Assembly (NCBI GenBank): GCA_019649035.1
Contig: BMAT01007428.1
Coordinates: 163,639 to 198,810 of the forward strand
DNA length: 35,172 bases
DNA from: Elysia marginata
Taxonomy: Eukaryota; Mollusca; Gastropoda; Plakobranchidae
Reading direction: 5' to 3'
Shown: in pieces, positions 1-10,300 of the stretch
Numbering within the stretch: the first letter of the stretch is position 1
Layout: the number at the start of each line of letters is the position of its first letter
The notes under the pieces: model-generated
Told to the model about the DNA's origin: nothing
Seen by the model: only the letters and a program-made list of their open reading frames with translations
The model's database searches: none
Position numbers and translations under genes: made by a program

Positions 1-2222
1 AATACAATTAAGAAAAAGCTATCTGTCCTTTTTTTATTATTTGTTTCCTCTTCTCAATTTTATTTCTCTTTTCTGTTTTAAAACCATATTAAAAAATAGC
101 CTTAAATATTTTGGAAATTCTCCAAAATTATAATTACAAAGTAATTAAATAATGGGTGTGATGATACTGTTAACCATTTTGGGAGTACGTATTACTTACT
201 TGTAACACATATCCACTCCTCTTTGTCTCTTTCTTTCCATTTTTCCTCTCTCTTTCTATTATTTGTTTGAAAATTTGTTTCTACAATTTATACAACGGCA
301 TTTTTGTTAAAATCAATGAAACCGCTGCATGAATTTTGTATAACAATAAATTGCCAAATAACAAGTAACAAGAGAAAAATGCACCCGGAACCTATGCATT
401 TTCTCAAAACGAAAAAAAAAGAAAGGGAAAATTTTTATCAACATTCTCATAATTATTCTAGTTACATTCATTAAGCTGATTAATCATGAAATGAAAATGC
501 TGTGAAATGTTCACAAATAGCGATTGTAAAACTGATCCGAGGAAGTCCTTGTTAACTTGAACTACACTTTGCCATAAATTAAGGAATATTAGCTACAATA
601 AGATGTTATTCTTATGTCTTTTATTGAACTTTTTAAAAATTTAAAAGCTTTCTCACGTTCCAAATTTTATGTTCCTCTCTACGAGTAGTTAAAATATCTT
701 TAGGTCACAAGTTTGTATTTCTTCATCTGATAACGCGCTGATTAAAAATTTTAAAGGCTATTTGGATGTATACTGTCTAATGATTTTACCTACGTGTTAT
801 GACACCTAAACACAATCATATATGCGCGTAACGAACCAGTCTTGTTATTGCTCTCATAATAAATTCATGCCCCTGAGTAACGCCACTTTCCTATTAAGAA
901 ATAATAAATGTGAAATAACAATTCCATTTAAGTATTGAGCAGTGGCGTCAAATCAATAAACCCCACCTTCATGACACTGATTTGCCATTTGTGATGAAGT
1001 GCACGTGCAATCAAGGCACTGTATCGATTATCGGTATTTCTAGTTGTAGCAGTGCTGTGGTGATCGAACAGAAAAAGATGCCCATTTTAATCCACTGCTT
1101 TGGCCTGGGCTGTAGGCCTTATGAAGCATTTCGCTGAGGATAAGTCACAATCATAGCGGTGGCATTAAAATCGGTATACATTCAATAAGTATGGTACCAC
1201 GGATAAACTTAGAGTGTGACTAGCTATGTTCTTGGGTTTCTTTCGATGTATACATTACAAATCACCGAAGTTAGTTAGAGTTGTATTCAATTCTAATAAA
1301 GGGCGCTGAGTATAAAAGTAAATTTGTGACAGACTAAAGTTTAAAGAGAGAAATAGATGCAAACGAGGACTCAACTTTTGTTAGGCCTTTCTAATATGGC
1401 CGGAACGTTTGCGATGCCATACTATAAAATTTTGATGAATGATTTTAAATTTATAAGTAGAAGAGTGCATTAAGGTTTCTTTATTCATACAAGCCTATTT
1501 GCCACTCAGAATAATAGTGTTGCTGTGAAAGGCCTTGACGCTGAGCGTGCCTTACTTTTTGGATGTTACTAAATTTAGAAGATTAAAGTCCAAAGCTGAT
1601 CAATATTGAAATTTTTGCTTAAAAATAATACTCCTTTGTCTAAGGCATAACCACTATTCGAGACTCAAGTGAATAAAGCACAGCAGATTAAGGTAACAGT
1701 GATAATTCGACATTCCTTGATGATTGCTGTGTTTTCCATTGCAACTGTCAGTGCATCTACACAACCCTTGACAACTGTTGCCGTCATTTGTGAAAGATTT
1801 TGTTTTTGATGACAAAATGTTTACTGTTGTAAGAGATTTCAAGAGATGGATATATTCGAAAACCTGTTTATTGTTATGGATTACCGCTTTTATAGAGAGG
1901 CTTAAGTGCCTAGCACAGGTAGAGTCTTAAATTAATTATTCTTTCTTATATCGATGTTCCATCATGAACTTTTTCTAAGAAAAGAAAGAAAATTGACACC
2001 TGGTATTCTTTTATAAATATATCATGCTGCTATTTTCTTAAGTTATTTGCTAATAATTTTGTGTAAATGTTTTCTTCGAAAATAAATTGAATTAAATCTA
2101 TATTTATTGATTCATCTTTCAAAAACTCTTTGTTGGAAAGATGTAAATGCACTTTGAACAAAATATCTTGCATTGAATAAATAAGTCTTGGCTCTATTGA
2201 TGAAGATTTGCATGTCCTGTAG
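1..2222. other. Non-coding stretch left of the first recognised tmie exon
   Basis: This AT-rich sequence shows no convincing coding exon on either strand. Short open frames here have no recognisable domain. It is either tmie intron or upstream flank. The missing first coding exon of tmie, which should carry a signal peptide, was looked for and not found. Confidence 0.5.
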
Positions 2223-2349
2223 GAGGCCGTCACTAGCGGAGATGTTTCAACCCCATTGCACAATGATAGAGGAATTGAGGAGGAGATCGTGGGCCCTTTC
2301 CGCACTTGGCATATTATATTTATTTCCATCCTCATTCTCATCATAATGA
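2223..2349 (+). CDS. tmie: tmie exon with the transmembrane helix
   Basis: The acceptor is TGTAG before 2223 and the donor is GTAAGT at 2350. The exon reads 42 codons plus one base: an acidic stretch, then FRTWHIIFISILILIIM, the start of the membrane helix. The spare A joins TT of the next exon as an Ile codon, which continues the helix. The incoming phase is assumed to be 0. Confidence 0.78.
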
Positions 2350-5300
2350 GTAAGTATTTTCAAGATTAATCTGAAGACAAGCCTATGTAAAAATAACATG
2401 CTTTTATATCTGTATCCCAATAAAGTATTATAAACAATTAAAAAAATAACCTTTGTGAATAACTGTGTCGGTGTTGAATTTCATAGAATCGGCAGAGTTT
2501 GCTCGAAAGAAGTAGAATTTTACACATGAATGAGATTACATTTACAGAGAAAAAGAAGAAGATGGTGAAGTCAGATAAATAGATACCTAGCACTGAAAGT
2601 TCCATTACACTATTTTTTCGCGTATTAAACTATGTCTCATACGTCTCCTGCTCGGACGCACTCTTCAGGTCAGATGTTATGAAGGAGCGTAGTGACGACA
2701 TGGTATAAGATATGTTTCTCTAAGTGGCAAGGCGGTGGGATCCGAAGCATCTCTAAGTCGAAGGTTCGAATCATACTAAAGGCAGACATTTCAGGCATTT
2801 CCACTAAAAAGCCTACTTCTCTCCACTGCTAATTTCATACTTTTATAATATTTCAATAAATAGATGTTATGCAAGTAGTTTCATTTGGGTCTTGTTAAGG
2901 TTGCATTGTTCTAGAGGGTGTTTTCTCTGGAGGGGAAAATGCTAGGAAATAATCTCCTTTCTTTTGTTAAGGTTGAATAAGTTAACTTTCAGTGCTAGAT
3001 AATCGCCCCGTCTTATTAAAACGTTGAGCCCTTTTATTGTAAGTACTGATGCAGATTTATTAAACGTTGATAGATAGATATACGTAATAGCCTAGTCCTA
3101 CCTTTGTTTTGTCACGACACTGTGTTTCTTGCCGTTTGGCATTTCTTCAGGTGACTGATAGATAGATATGTGCCCAATGTGCCCATCTGACAATTTACCA
3201 ATTTAATGACTAAAAGACTGAGTTTAACCATCGTATTTTTATCGGTTTCCTACAGTTGTGGTCATTTGCTGGTGCCACCCTGTCCGTGTTCCTCGCACTA
3301 GGCAGGAGATTGAAGAAAACTACAAGAAACGAGTGCTGAATCATGACTACCTGCGCCTTCTAGAGCGCAATCCCGACAGGGCAGTAAAGACACCGAGTAA
3401 TTAACCTGAAACCTTTACTAATATACTCTGTTGCATTTTTAAGTATACACTTTTTAAAGCTTGATTGACAAAAATCTATCCAACCGATAAACTTCAAATT
3501 TACACACTGACTACCTGACATAATTGTCGCTGGTGAGTAGTTTTCAAATTTCGTCTCGCTTGAGCAGTTTTGTTGCTGTGTGCGTGTTGTATGTTCAACG
3601 TAATTTAGAAATTACTCATGACACAGCAATGATTTGTTTAAGAAAAAAGTACACATCGAACCTGTGTCGTTTTTTAAACAATAAGTCGGTGATAAAACTT
3701 ATGTTAACCACGTTTTCAAGACGCCGCGCTTAAGAGAAAACGAACGAAACCAGCTTATTGGAATGATCCGTGGCGAGGTCTCGGTTTCCACTGTTGCGCA
3801 CCATTTTAATGTGACAAGAAGAACTGTATACGTAACACTGCAGCGTGAAAGAGCAACCGGTTCTCAAAAGGATCGACCTCGTCGTCTTGGTAGAAGAAAA
3901 ACCACTAACAGAGAACATAGAGCTCGAATAACCAACCAGTTTCTTTACGAAAACGATATCCCAGTTCTACATCCATGGCCTCCCTACTCACCTGATTTGA
4001 ATCCCATCGAGCATTTATGGGACTTGCTTGATCGCCGCATTAGAATGAGACAACCACAACCTCAGACTCTTCTCCAGCTTGAGAGAGCATTGCATGAAGA
4101 GTGGGACAACATACCTCAACAGGCAGTCCAGCGATTGATTGGTTCTATGCGGCGACGATGTCAGGCCGTCATCCTTTCAAGAGGACATCATACACGCTAC
4201 TGAGCGTGTAACCTATTTTTATCACCCCACACTCTTGTAAGTCAATAATAAACCTGTTATGTTCAAATTTTCAGGTTTTTGTTAATTGTGTCGTATTCAA
4301 AATTGGTTGAATTAGTTTTCCCTAAAATATCAAGAAGATCGCTTTATTGTGAAGCCAGTTACTGTCATCTAAACACAGTGTATACTTAATAATGCAACAG
4401 AGTATAGTTGGTGCATTTTACATTAACGGTTGAGTTATTCTTTATAGTTATATACTATGCCTGACAGTTTGATCTATCTTATTTTTCATGTGTACAATTC
4501 TTCACCTTTTATTCTCTTGCTTTCTCTCTTCTCTCTCGATCTATCTCTCTCGGCGTAGGCTTATATGTTTGTAATTCTCGTTCTCTCTTAAATCTTTGAT
4601 AACCTGTGTGCCTGATATCTTCATGATAATTCTTTTAGTACATACATTTGTTTGCCTGACCCCTTTTTCTTTCGATTTCTGTCTCTCGGTAAAACCATTG
4701 ACCTCCGAACGAAAAATGATATTCATCTGTCTGTACCTTTCTTCTATCACCTATTGGTTCTTTTCCTTTGCTACCTCTGTTAACTGCAACCCAATATTAA
4801 ATTTTAAAATATCTTGTCTGACTTGGGAATCATATTTTTCTGATAACTATAAAAATGTTGTTAAATTTTTTTTTCAAATGTAATAAAATGGTTTTCGAGT
4901 TACAAAATATCCCCCGTTATAGCGAATTAAATGACGTTTGACTTTATATAGGCTATAGAGACCTTAAGCACACGCACCGTGTCTAGCTACGCGTACGTGA
5001 AAATCTGGAAAGCAGATTGAGGAAACTATAAAAATAATGAAACCAGTTTCTAAAAATAGACCCACAGACGTTCCCGTCACACTCACGCGTTGCTGCTTAA
5101 AGTCTGTTATATTGGGTTGATGACGTTATGTCATCCTTTTTCATATGGGAAATTTAGCTGCTAAAAGATGTCCTAAAGCTTTCTATCAAGTGACAATTTT
5201 TTTCAGCTCACAATGTAATGTTTATTTTTATTCCTGCACAGGCTACCTATGTAATTGCCCACGCCTCAATGTTTTAAAAAAAATTAACATTGATGATTTT

Positions 5301-5782
5301 ATATTTGTCTCATTATGCCTTGAACGATAAATCATTAAGACTAGTGGTAGTTTTTAAAACATTGTTATGACTATTTGTTTTTGCTTGGAATGCCTTTTTC
5401 TGTCCTTGAAAGACTATTATCATTTCTTTTATAGTGGCTCACTAAACTATTTCACCCTGTTGTTCTCGACTTAGGAATCTCAGCCACGGAGTCTTCACGC
5501 CAGTCTCGGCCTGTGAGAACCACTCAGGCCTCGTCTGCCGCCAGGGCGGGCGTCGGTACTGGCACGAAAACTGCAAGCAAAGTGTCTCCTCGTCCGGCCA
5601 TGCCGAGCCGCAGCAAAGTCCGCGAGGTGGTTGAGGAGGATGGCCCGGACTCTGACCTGAGGCCGTACAGACCAGTAGCAGCGGCGAAAGCGGCCCGACT
5701 TGGAGCCCCAACACCTCTGGCTCTAAACCCAAGAGACTTGTTGGCTATTATGGCAAAGCGACGCGAAGATGAAAGTCAGTAA
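2223..5782 (+). CDS. tmie: TMIE-like mechanotransduction channel subunit (5' end missing)
   Basis: Three exons, 2223-2349, 3256-3396 and 5475-5782 (stop TAA), join in one frame with phase 1 at both junctions and give 191 residues. The order is a short acidic outer stretch, one membrane helix (residues about 30-49, rich in I, L and V), then the basic motif VPRTRQEIEENY (54-65) just inside the membrane. VPRTR-x-EIE directly after a single helix is the signature of TMIE, which binds TMC proteins and is needed for force-gated currents in hair cells. The remaining tail of about 125 residues is rich in Ser, Ala, Pro and Arg and ends in a charged stretch (KRREDESQ). It lacks the lysine run of vertebrate TMIE. 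The N-terminal exon with the signal peptide is not seen, so the protein is partial. Identity rests on the helix plus motif; the tail was not recognised on its own. Confidence 0.83.
2690..2870 (+). repeat. Possible decayed tRNA-derived SINE
   Basis: A perfect pol III B-box-like GGTTCGAATC lies at 2763-2772. About 40 bp upstream is a weak A-box-like segment (AAGTGGCAAGGCGGTGGG). The spacing suits a tRNA-derived head, but no cloverleaf or tail is clear. It lies in a tmie intron. Confidence 0.35.
3256..3396 (+). CDS. tmie: tmie exon with the VPRTR motif
   Basis: The acceptor is TTTCCTACAG before 3256 and the donor is GTAATT at 3397. It completes the membrane helix (VVICWC) and encodes VPRTRQEIEENY followed by a charged, probably helical cytoplasmic segment. 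Reading through the donor would give two more residues and a TAA stop, so intron retention would yield a short-tailed form. Confidence 0.83.
3424..4404 (+). mobile_element. Internally deleted Tc1-like DNA transposon
   Basis: The element is 981 bp with inverted ends: TACTCTGTTGCAT at the left and ATGCAACAGAGTA at the right. The match continues inward through AAGTATACAC/GTGTATACTT. It is flanked by TA on both sides (3422-3423 and 4405-4406), the Tc1/mariner target duplication. It holds a transposase frame missing its middle. It lies in the tmie intron, starting 27 bp after the exon 2 donor boundary. Confidence 0.88.
3721..4203 (+). pseudogene. Tc1 transposase derivative lacking the first two catalytic Asp
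   Basis: The frame reads from 3721 to TGA at 4201-4203 with no stop. It opens with TPRLRENERNQLIGM, where the expected start ATG appears as ACG at 3721; the first remaining in-frame ATG is 3763. Residues from there form a helix-turn-helix (paired-like) domain followed by the GRPR-like basic linker RPRRLGRRKTT. At HRARI the frame jumps directly to [20 protein letters not shown], the C-terminal block that carries the catalytic Glu. The segments with the first and second Asp, which a normal Tc1 transposase of about 340 residues would have, are gone. The product could still bind the element ends but could not cut DNA. Whether it is expressed is unknown. Confidence 0.82.
4407..5474. other. Remainder of the tmie intron
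   Basis: This sequence is AT-rich and pyrimidine-rich around 4500-4700. It contains no recognisable gene or repeat. Confidence 0.5.
5475..5782 (+). CDS. tmie: tmie last coding exon
   Basis: A pyrimidine-rich acceptor (TTCTCGACTTAG) precedes 5475. The exon enters in phase 1, completing an Arg codon, and runs 101 codons to TAA. The encoded tail is Ser/Thr/Ala/Pro/Arg-rich. Its GC content is well above the flanking sequence, as expected of coding DNA. Confidence 0.78.
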
Positions 5783-6041
5783 AGACACTCGGCATGTTAA
5801 CTCCCTGTGTGCTTTCTATACGAAAAACTTGTCAACACCAATAATCCAAATAGCTGGATAATGATTTTGTCACCCAGAGAGGCACACTTTGAGTTTCAAG
5901 GGCAATGTAGTACAGTACAACAAACTATGTTTGCTATCAATATTTATGTCGCCCAGTTTCTACAGAACAAAGACTGTTTTCTTCGGTGTTCGTGTTCTCA
6001 AACGTCTTTGTTGAGACTACTTTTTAGAAAAGGAGGGGGCA

Positions 6042-6124
6042 AATAAAGACTTCAGAGGATTTTGAAACTTTTTTACCAACACTGTCACGTCAGACTATCT
6101 ACATTAGGCAGGAATGTAAATAAA
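6042..6124 (+). promoter_or_regulatory. tmie: Candidate poly(A) signals of tmie
   Basis: AATAAA occurs at 6042-6047 and again at 6119-6124, about 260 and 340 nt after the tmie stop codon. Either could end the transcript. Confidence 0.5.
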
Positions 6125-6920
6125 CTTCTCCTTCATAACATGGATTAATGAAATTTTTTGAGATTTCAGTTAAAAATGATAATTTGATTATAAAATCACA
6201 ATTCATTGACTATTGCATCCTCAAAGACTAAGTTGCAAAATCAGTTTAAGTGTAATGGTGGAATGTCAAGCAAAAAGACAATCGAAGTCATCGGCTGTTG
6301 AAAAATGATTCAATTTAATTGAAGTGTGTCATGAAAGGTGCTAAGACTCAGGTGAATGTTAAGATTACTAATGGTTTGTTATGTCTTGTAACAAATATGT
6401 TAGATAAAATTTTACATTGAGCAGTTCCAGGCTACATGTATTTTAAAGGGCTTGATTCATTTATTTGAATTTTTTTTCTCTTTCCATGAGAGATTCTTGT
6501 TGCAGTAAAAAGAGATATCTTTAAATAGATGACGCAGATAATGATACCTGTTGCTCACAAAATGGTGCAACATAATCTGATTTTTTTAACCTTGGAAGTA
6601 GTATCCATATTATGAGACAGAGTTTAAAACGTTTGGTCTCATGGCGACGCTGGATAGCCCCATATAGACTGGGATAAGGGAATTGCCCTCTCGCGACTCT
6701 CTGGAGCGGAGAATTTAGTGATATACTCTTAATTTTACTCCCAGCTTGCCTATCTTTTTTAAAAATTTAAAAGTCATTAAGGATGTCTAACCTCACATAC
6801 GTTAAAGAAGTAGATATTATTTATTGGTCAATGTATCGAATCACACAGCATAAGCTAACAAAAGAACTTATCTAAATCATCTAATTAAACCGGGTCACAA
6901 TAAGAATAGAAAGCACAAGT
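6125..6920. other. Intergenic gap between convergent tmie and SGSH
   Basis: I see no coding sequence or recognised repeat here. The two genes point at each other across this gap. Confidence 0.55.
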
Positions 6921-6943
6921 AAAAAATTCGTGAGCAATAATGG

Positions 6944-6949
6944 TTTATT
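6944..6949 (-). promoter_or_regulatory. SGSH: Candidate poly(A) signal of SGSH
   Basis: On the - strand AATAAA lies about 63 nt after the SGSH stop codon (7012-7014), giving a short 3' UTR. Confidence 0.55.
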
Positions 6950-7011
6950 TATAATTCCTCTGTAACATATAATTGACAAATTTATATAAGCCAATTTTCA
7001 GACATAGTAAG

Positions 7012-7300
7012 CTACAAGCTGTGATCCTGTTTTTCCTTATCACTGAAGTGGTTGTCCATGGGATAGCACTGTCCCCCTAGCAGCATGTCATGAGGCATAC
7101 ATCTCCAGGGGTCCTTAGTCTGGAATAGCCAGTCTCGCAACGTGGACTGCAGCTCCGCCAGCACCTGTTTGTGTGAGGGGTCAGTAGCCAGATTTTTCAG
7201 CTCCTTGGGGTCGGCAATCAGGTCATACAGCTCCCACTCGTCACGGTAGTAGTACTGCGCGAGAGTTTTGAACCAGTGCGTTGGTTGCCCTGTACGGGTT
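7012..7300 (-). CDS. SGSH: SGSH exon 9 and stop
   Basis: It completes Arg409 and encodes [29 protein letters not shown] and a C-terminal DPWRCMP block, ending at TAG (7012-7014). The acceptor is CTGACAG. Confidence 0.95.
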
Positions 7301-10300
7301 CTGTCAGATAGTATTAGAATGAATGCTGGAGTCTTAAATCTTTAGCCATTGCAGATAAAGTAAGAAAAGGATAAGATAAGCTTAGGTATGGCGTGTTTTT
7401 GCTGCTGCTGTTTTTTGTTCTTTTTTCTAAATTGAGGGAGAACTAGAATGCAAGAACTCAAATTTGCATTGACGATGATTGTAGATACTTTATGTACGTA
7501 TGTTGTGAAGAAAAGCAGAACCATGATTGCCAAAATGGGAATCTAGAAAAAATGCCATCAAGAAATCAAACAGCTGTTATGAAATAAGGATACTGCTTTT
7601 GCCAACCACTTCATGCATCATCGTTTACACATTGATAGAGGCTTAAAACATACATGTACGGGTCAGCATTTGGGGAATACAACTCAGAACAACAGCATTA
7701 CCTGCGTTTCCCTACCACAACCATGTTACTCCTTTCTGTTGTACTTTATCACAGTCTAAATTTAGATAACATATCAATTTGTGATGACAATAGGCAAAAT
7801 TCAATACTGCAATTCTTATTGCAAAATTTTGGCGCGGTTTTTGTACATCTATATGTTTATATTTACTACAAAAAGTCTGATATTAGACAAAGGAATCGAT
7901 GTTTACATCAGATGAACGTTGCTTTGTTTGAGGAGATCTACTCAACTTGCTTTATTAGTACAAATTTTAAACAAGTCTGAAGCTTTGCTTAATTAATTCT
8001 TCGCTTAACGGGTTGGTACATGTGTTCAATAATGGATAATTAAACATGCTTTAAATAGAGTTTAATCAGGCCCACCTGTTAAGGATGTCCAGGAAGGTCC
8101 AGTTTTCATAGAGATCAGTAGCCAAAGGGAAGGGCGCTCTGTTGTTTATGTTGTGGATCAGTCTGAAGCGATCGTTGCGGATAACTCGCATAGGGTAGAC
8201 CATTGTAACCTGCACAGAAACAAGCAGTCATTCATCTATTTTCTTTTCCTTTTCAAACATTGTGTTCAAAGAAACTTTTCAGTAATTTTTTCTTGAGGTG
8301 TTATAAGAAAGTTACGCAAACGGACCTTAATGTCTCTACACATCTGATCAGACACTGTATATTATGCTTTCATAAATAAACCAACATATGTACATTCACA
8401 ATGTTTACGAATGATAATGTGTAAAAACCTCAGTGGTGCAATAACATTTTTTTATTGAATTGTCTGATCTTCAATGCACATTGCAAGATTTGTACATGTT
8501 TAAATGTATAATATGAATTCTTAAAAGCTATGGTGTCTACAAATTGATTTTATTTTTTATAAGTACCATCAGCTTTAGACGGATAAAACAGTTTTTCCAG
8601 CCTCTACATAGTGATTGAGAGGCAAAAATCATTTCAACAAAACATTAAAGAGGCATAGGTTATCATTAGGTTACACAAGTACAGCCCGCTAGATTCAATC
8701 AAATTAATTTTTTACTTAAAATTTTTTTTTTTGATTTATGCAGAGCTCATGTCAAGCAAAGTTAGTTTGATTAAGTCTAGAATAAAATGAACAGCTAAAA
8801 TACAAGTTTCTTTATCATCAAACCACCTGTCTTCCAAAGTTACCACAATCTTTTTCGTGCAAGTAAAGACAGTTTGAAGTTTCACATCTGTAGACAAATA
8901 AACGTTGTTTTTTCCTCCCTAAGCTGCATATAAGCCAAGATATATAAAAACACATCTACTTCTGTAAATACTACTGATATCATGTCAAAGGGAAATCTTT
9001 TTTGCCTGAACTACAGTCATGTTAACTTACCTCATGCATGTCATGACTACTGAAGACGTAAGGATAGTTCTTGGTATCCCAGGGGTTCGCTGCCAATGGA
9101 AGCAGAGACCGGCCTGTCAGAGTGACTTGTTCCCCGTCCATGTTGTACTCGGGATATTTTACGTTAAACCAGTCCAGAACTGTTGGCACGAAGTCTGTGA
9201 TGCTGGCCAGACCATTCGTGTGCTGGAAAGTAAAAACCATGATGGAGGGAGACTTAAAACCGATGTAGTTCCTCAGTGCAGGCTAGCTAAACATCAGAAA
9301 TTTTACATGCAAGTGTAGACCTACCACCAGGAATGTTCACGCCACAACCCTCTATATCTAGAAAGTGGATTTAGTTTGGTTTTTTTTTTTTTTCGTGAAA
9401 ATTAAGTAGGCCTATTGCCTTACCTTATCTATATACGTTGATGTTGAAAGGACATTAAATGGTCTTAGACTTGAAAGTGTAAATCATTCCAATCTTTGAA
9501 CTCAGGATCGTCTTGAAGTTCTGAGCAGATTTAAATTAAGAATACCAGACAAAGTGAGTCTACCCTTAATGAACTTGCAAAATATGCCTTGCATATCGAT
9601 TGTATTGAATATATAATGTACTCAAGAAAAGTTGCCTGTCTGAACATTTCAGAGCTTCTTGTTTTACTTTTTCATGATCGCCCATTTTTTTATTTTGTTC
9701 GCTTGGTTTTTTTTTTGTTTTGTAAACCCATTTCAACAGATATTTCAGTTTTTTGTAAATATGTCAATGTAGCCCCATACAGCCCATAAACAGTAGTATG
9801 TTCTTTGATATTAAAATAAAAGGTATTGGATCTACTAGTTTTACAAAATCTACGTGAGATAAACAAAGAGCTCTGCCTACATGTGTATAATTTTTACTTT
9901 ACCACTGTTTCTTCACCCACTCTCAACCAGCAGTGAGGATCTGGAGCTTAAATTGTTGTCTTGAAAGGGGAGTTAAGCTTTAATTTACTGCCTTAAAAGT
10001 AAAAACAAAACGTTATTGCCCCTGAACTGCGATAGGTTGTGGTTGTCTGATATCGTTTACATTAGAAGGAGGGGAGCATTAGGGATGCGCTGGGAAAGTC
10101 ATGAAAGAAAGTTATCTCTCATTTTGAGAATAATGTAGGTTAAATAAGTTTTCATTATATGTTCCTGGCACACAAAAACACTCATAATTTTTTTAAATAG
10201 CTTAAACAGTCATATTGTAGCATTTTATTTTAGCTTACCGGTATTCCATTCTTTACAATAATAAAAGACAGCTCACTGTTTGTAACTTTAAAAACTTTTT

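Noticed and set aside
1078-1137. ATG with a short Cys/Leu-containing frame as tmie exon 1
   Set aside because: It ends in a stop without a usable donor in phase and has no clear signal peptide.
5442-5732. Open frame on the - strand
   Set aside because: It is antisense to the GC-rich last tmie exon and has no domain.
5513-5782. Separate gene starting at 5513
   Set aside because: It starts at GTG and is the inside of the tmie last exon, in the same frame.
9019-9318. + strand open frames over SGSH exon 7
   Set aside because: Shadows of the - strand exon.
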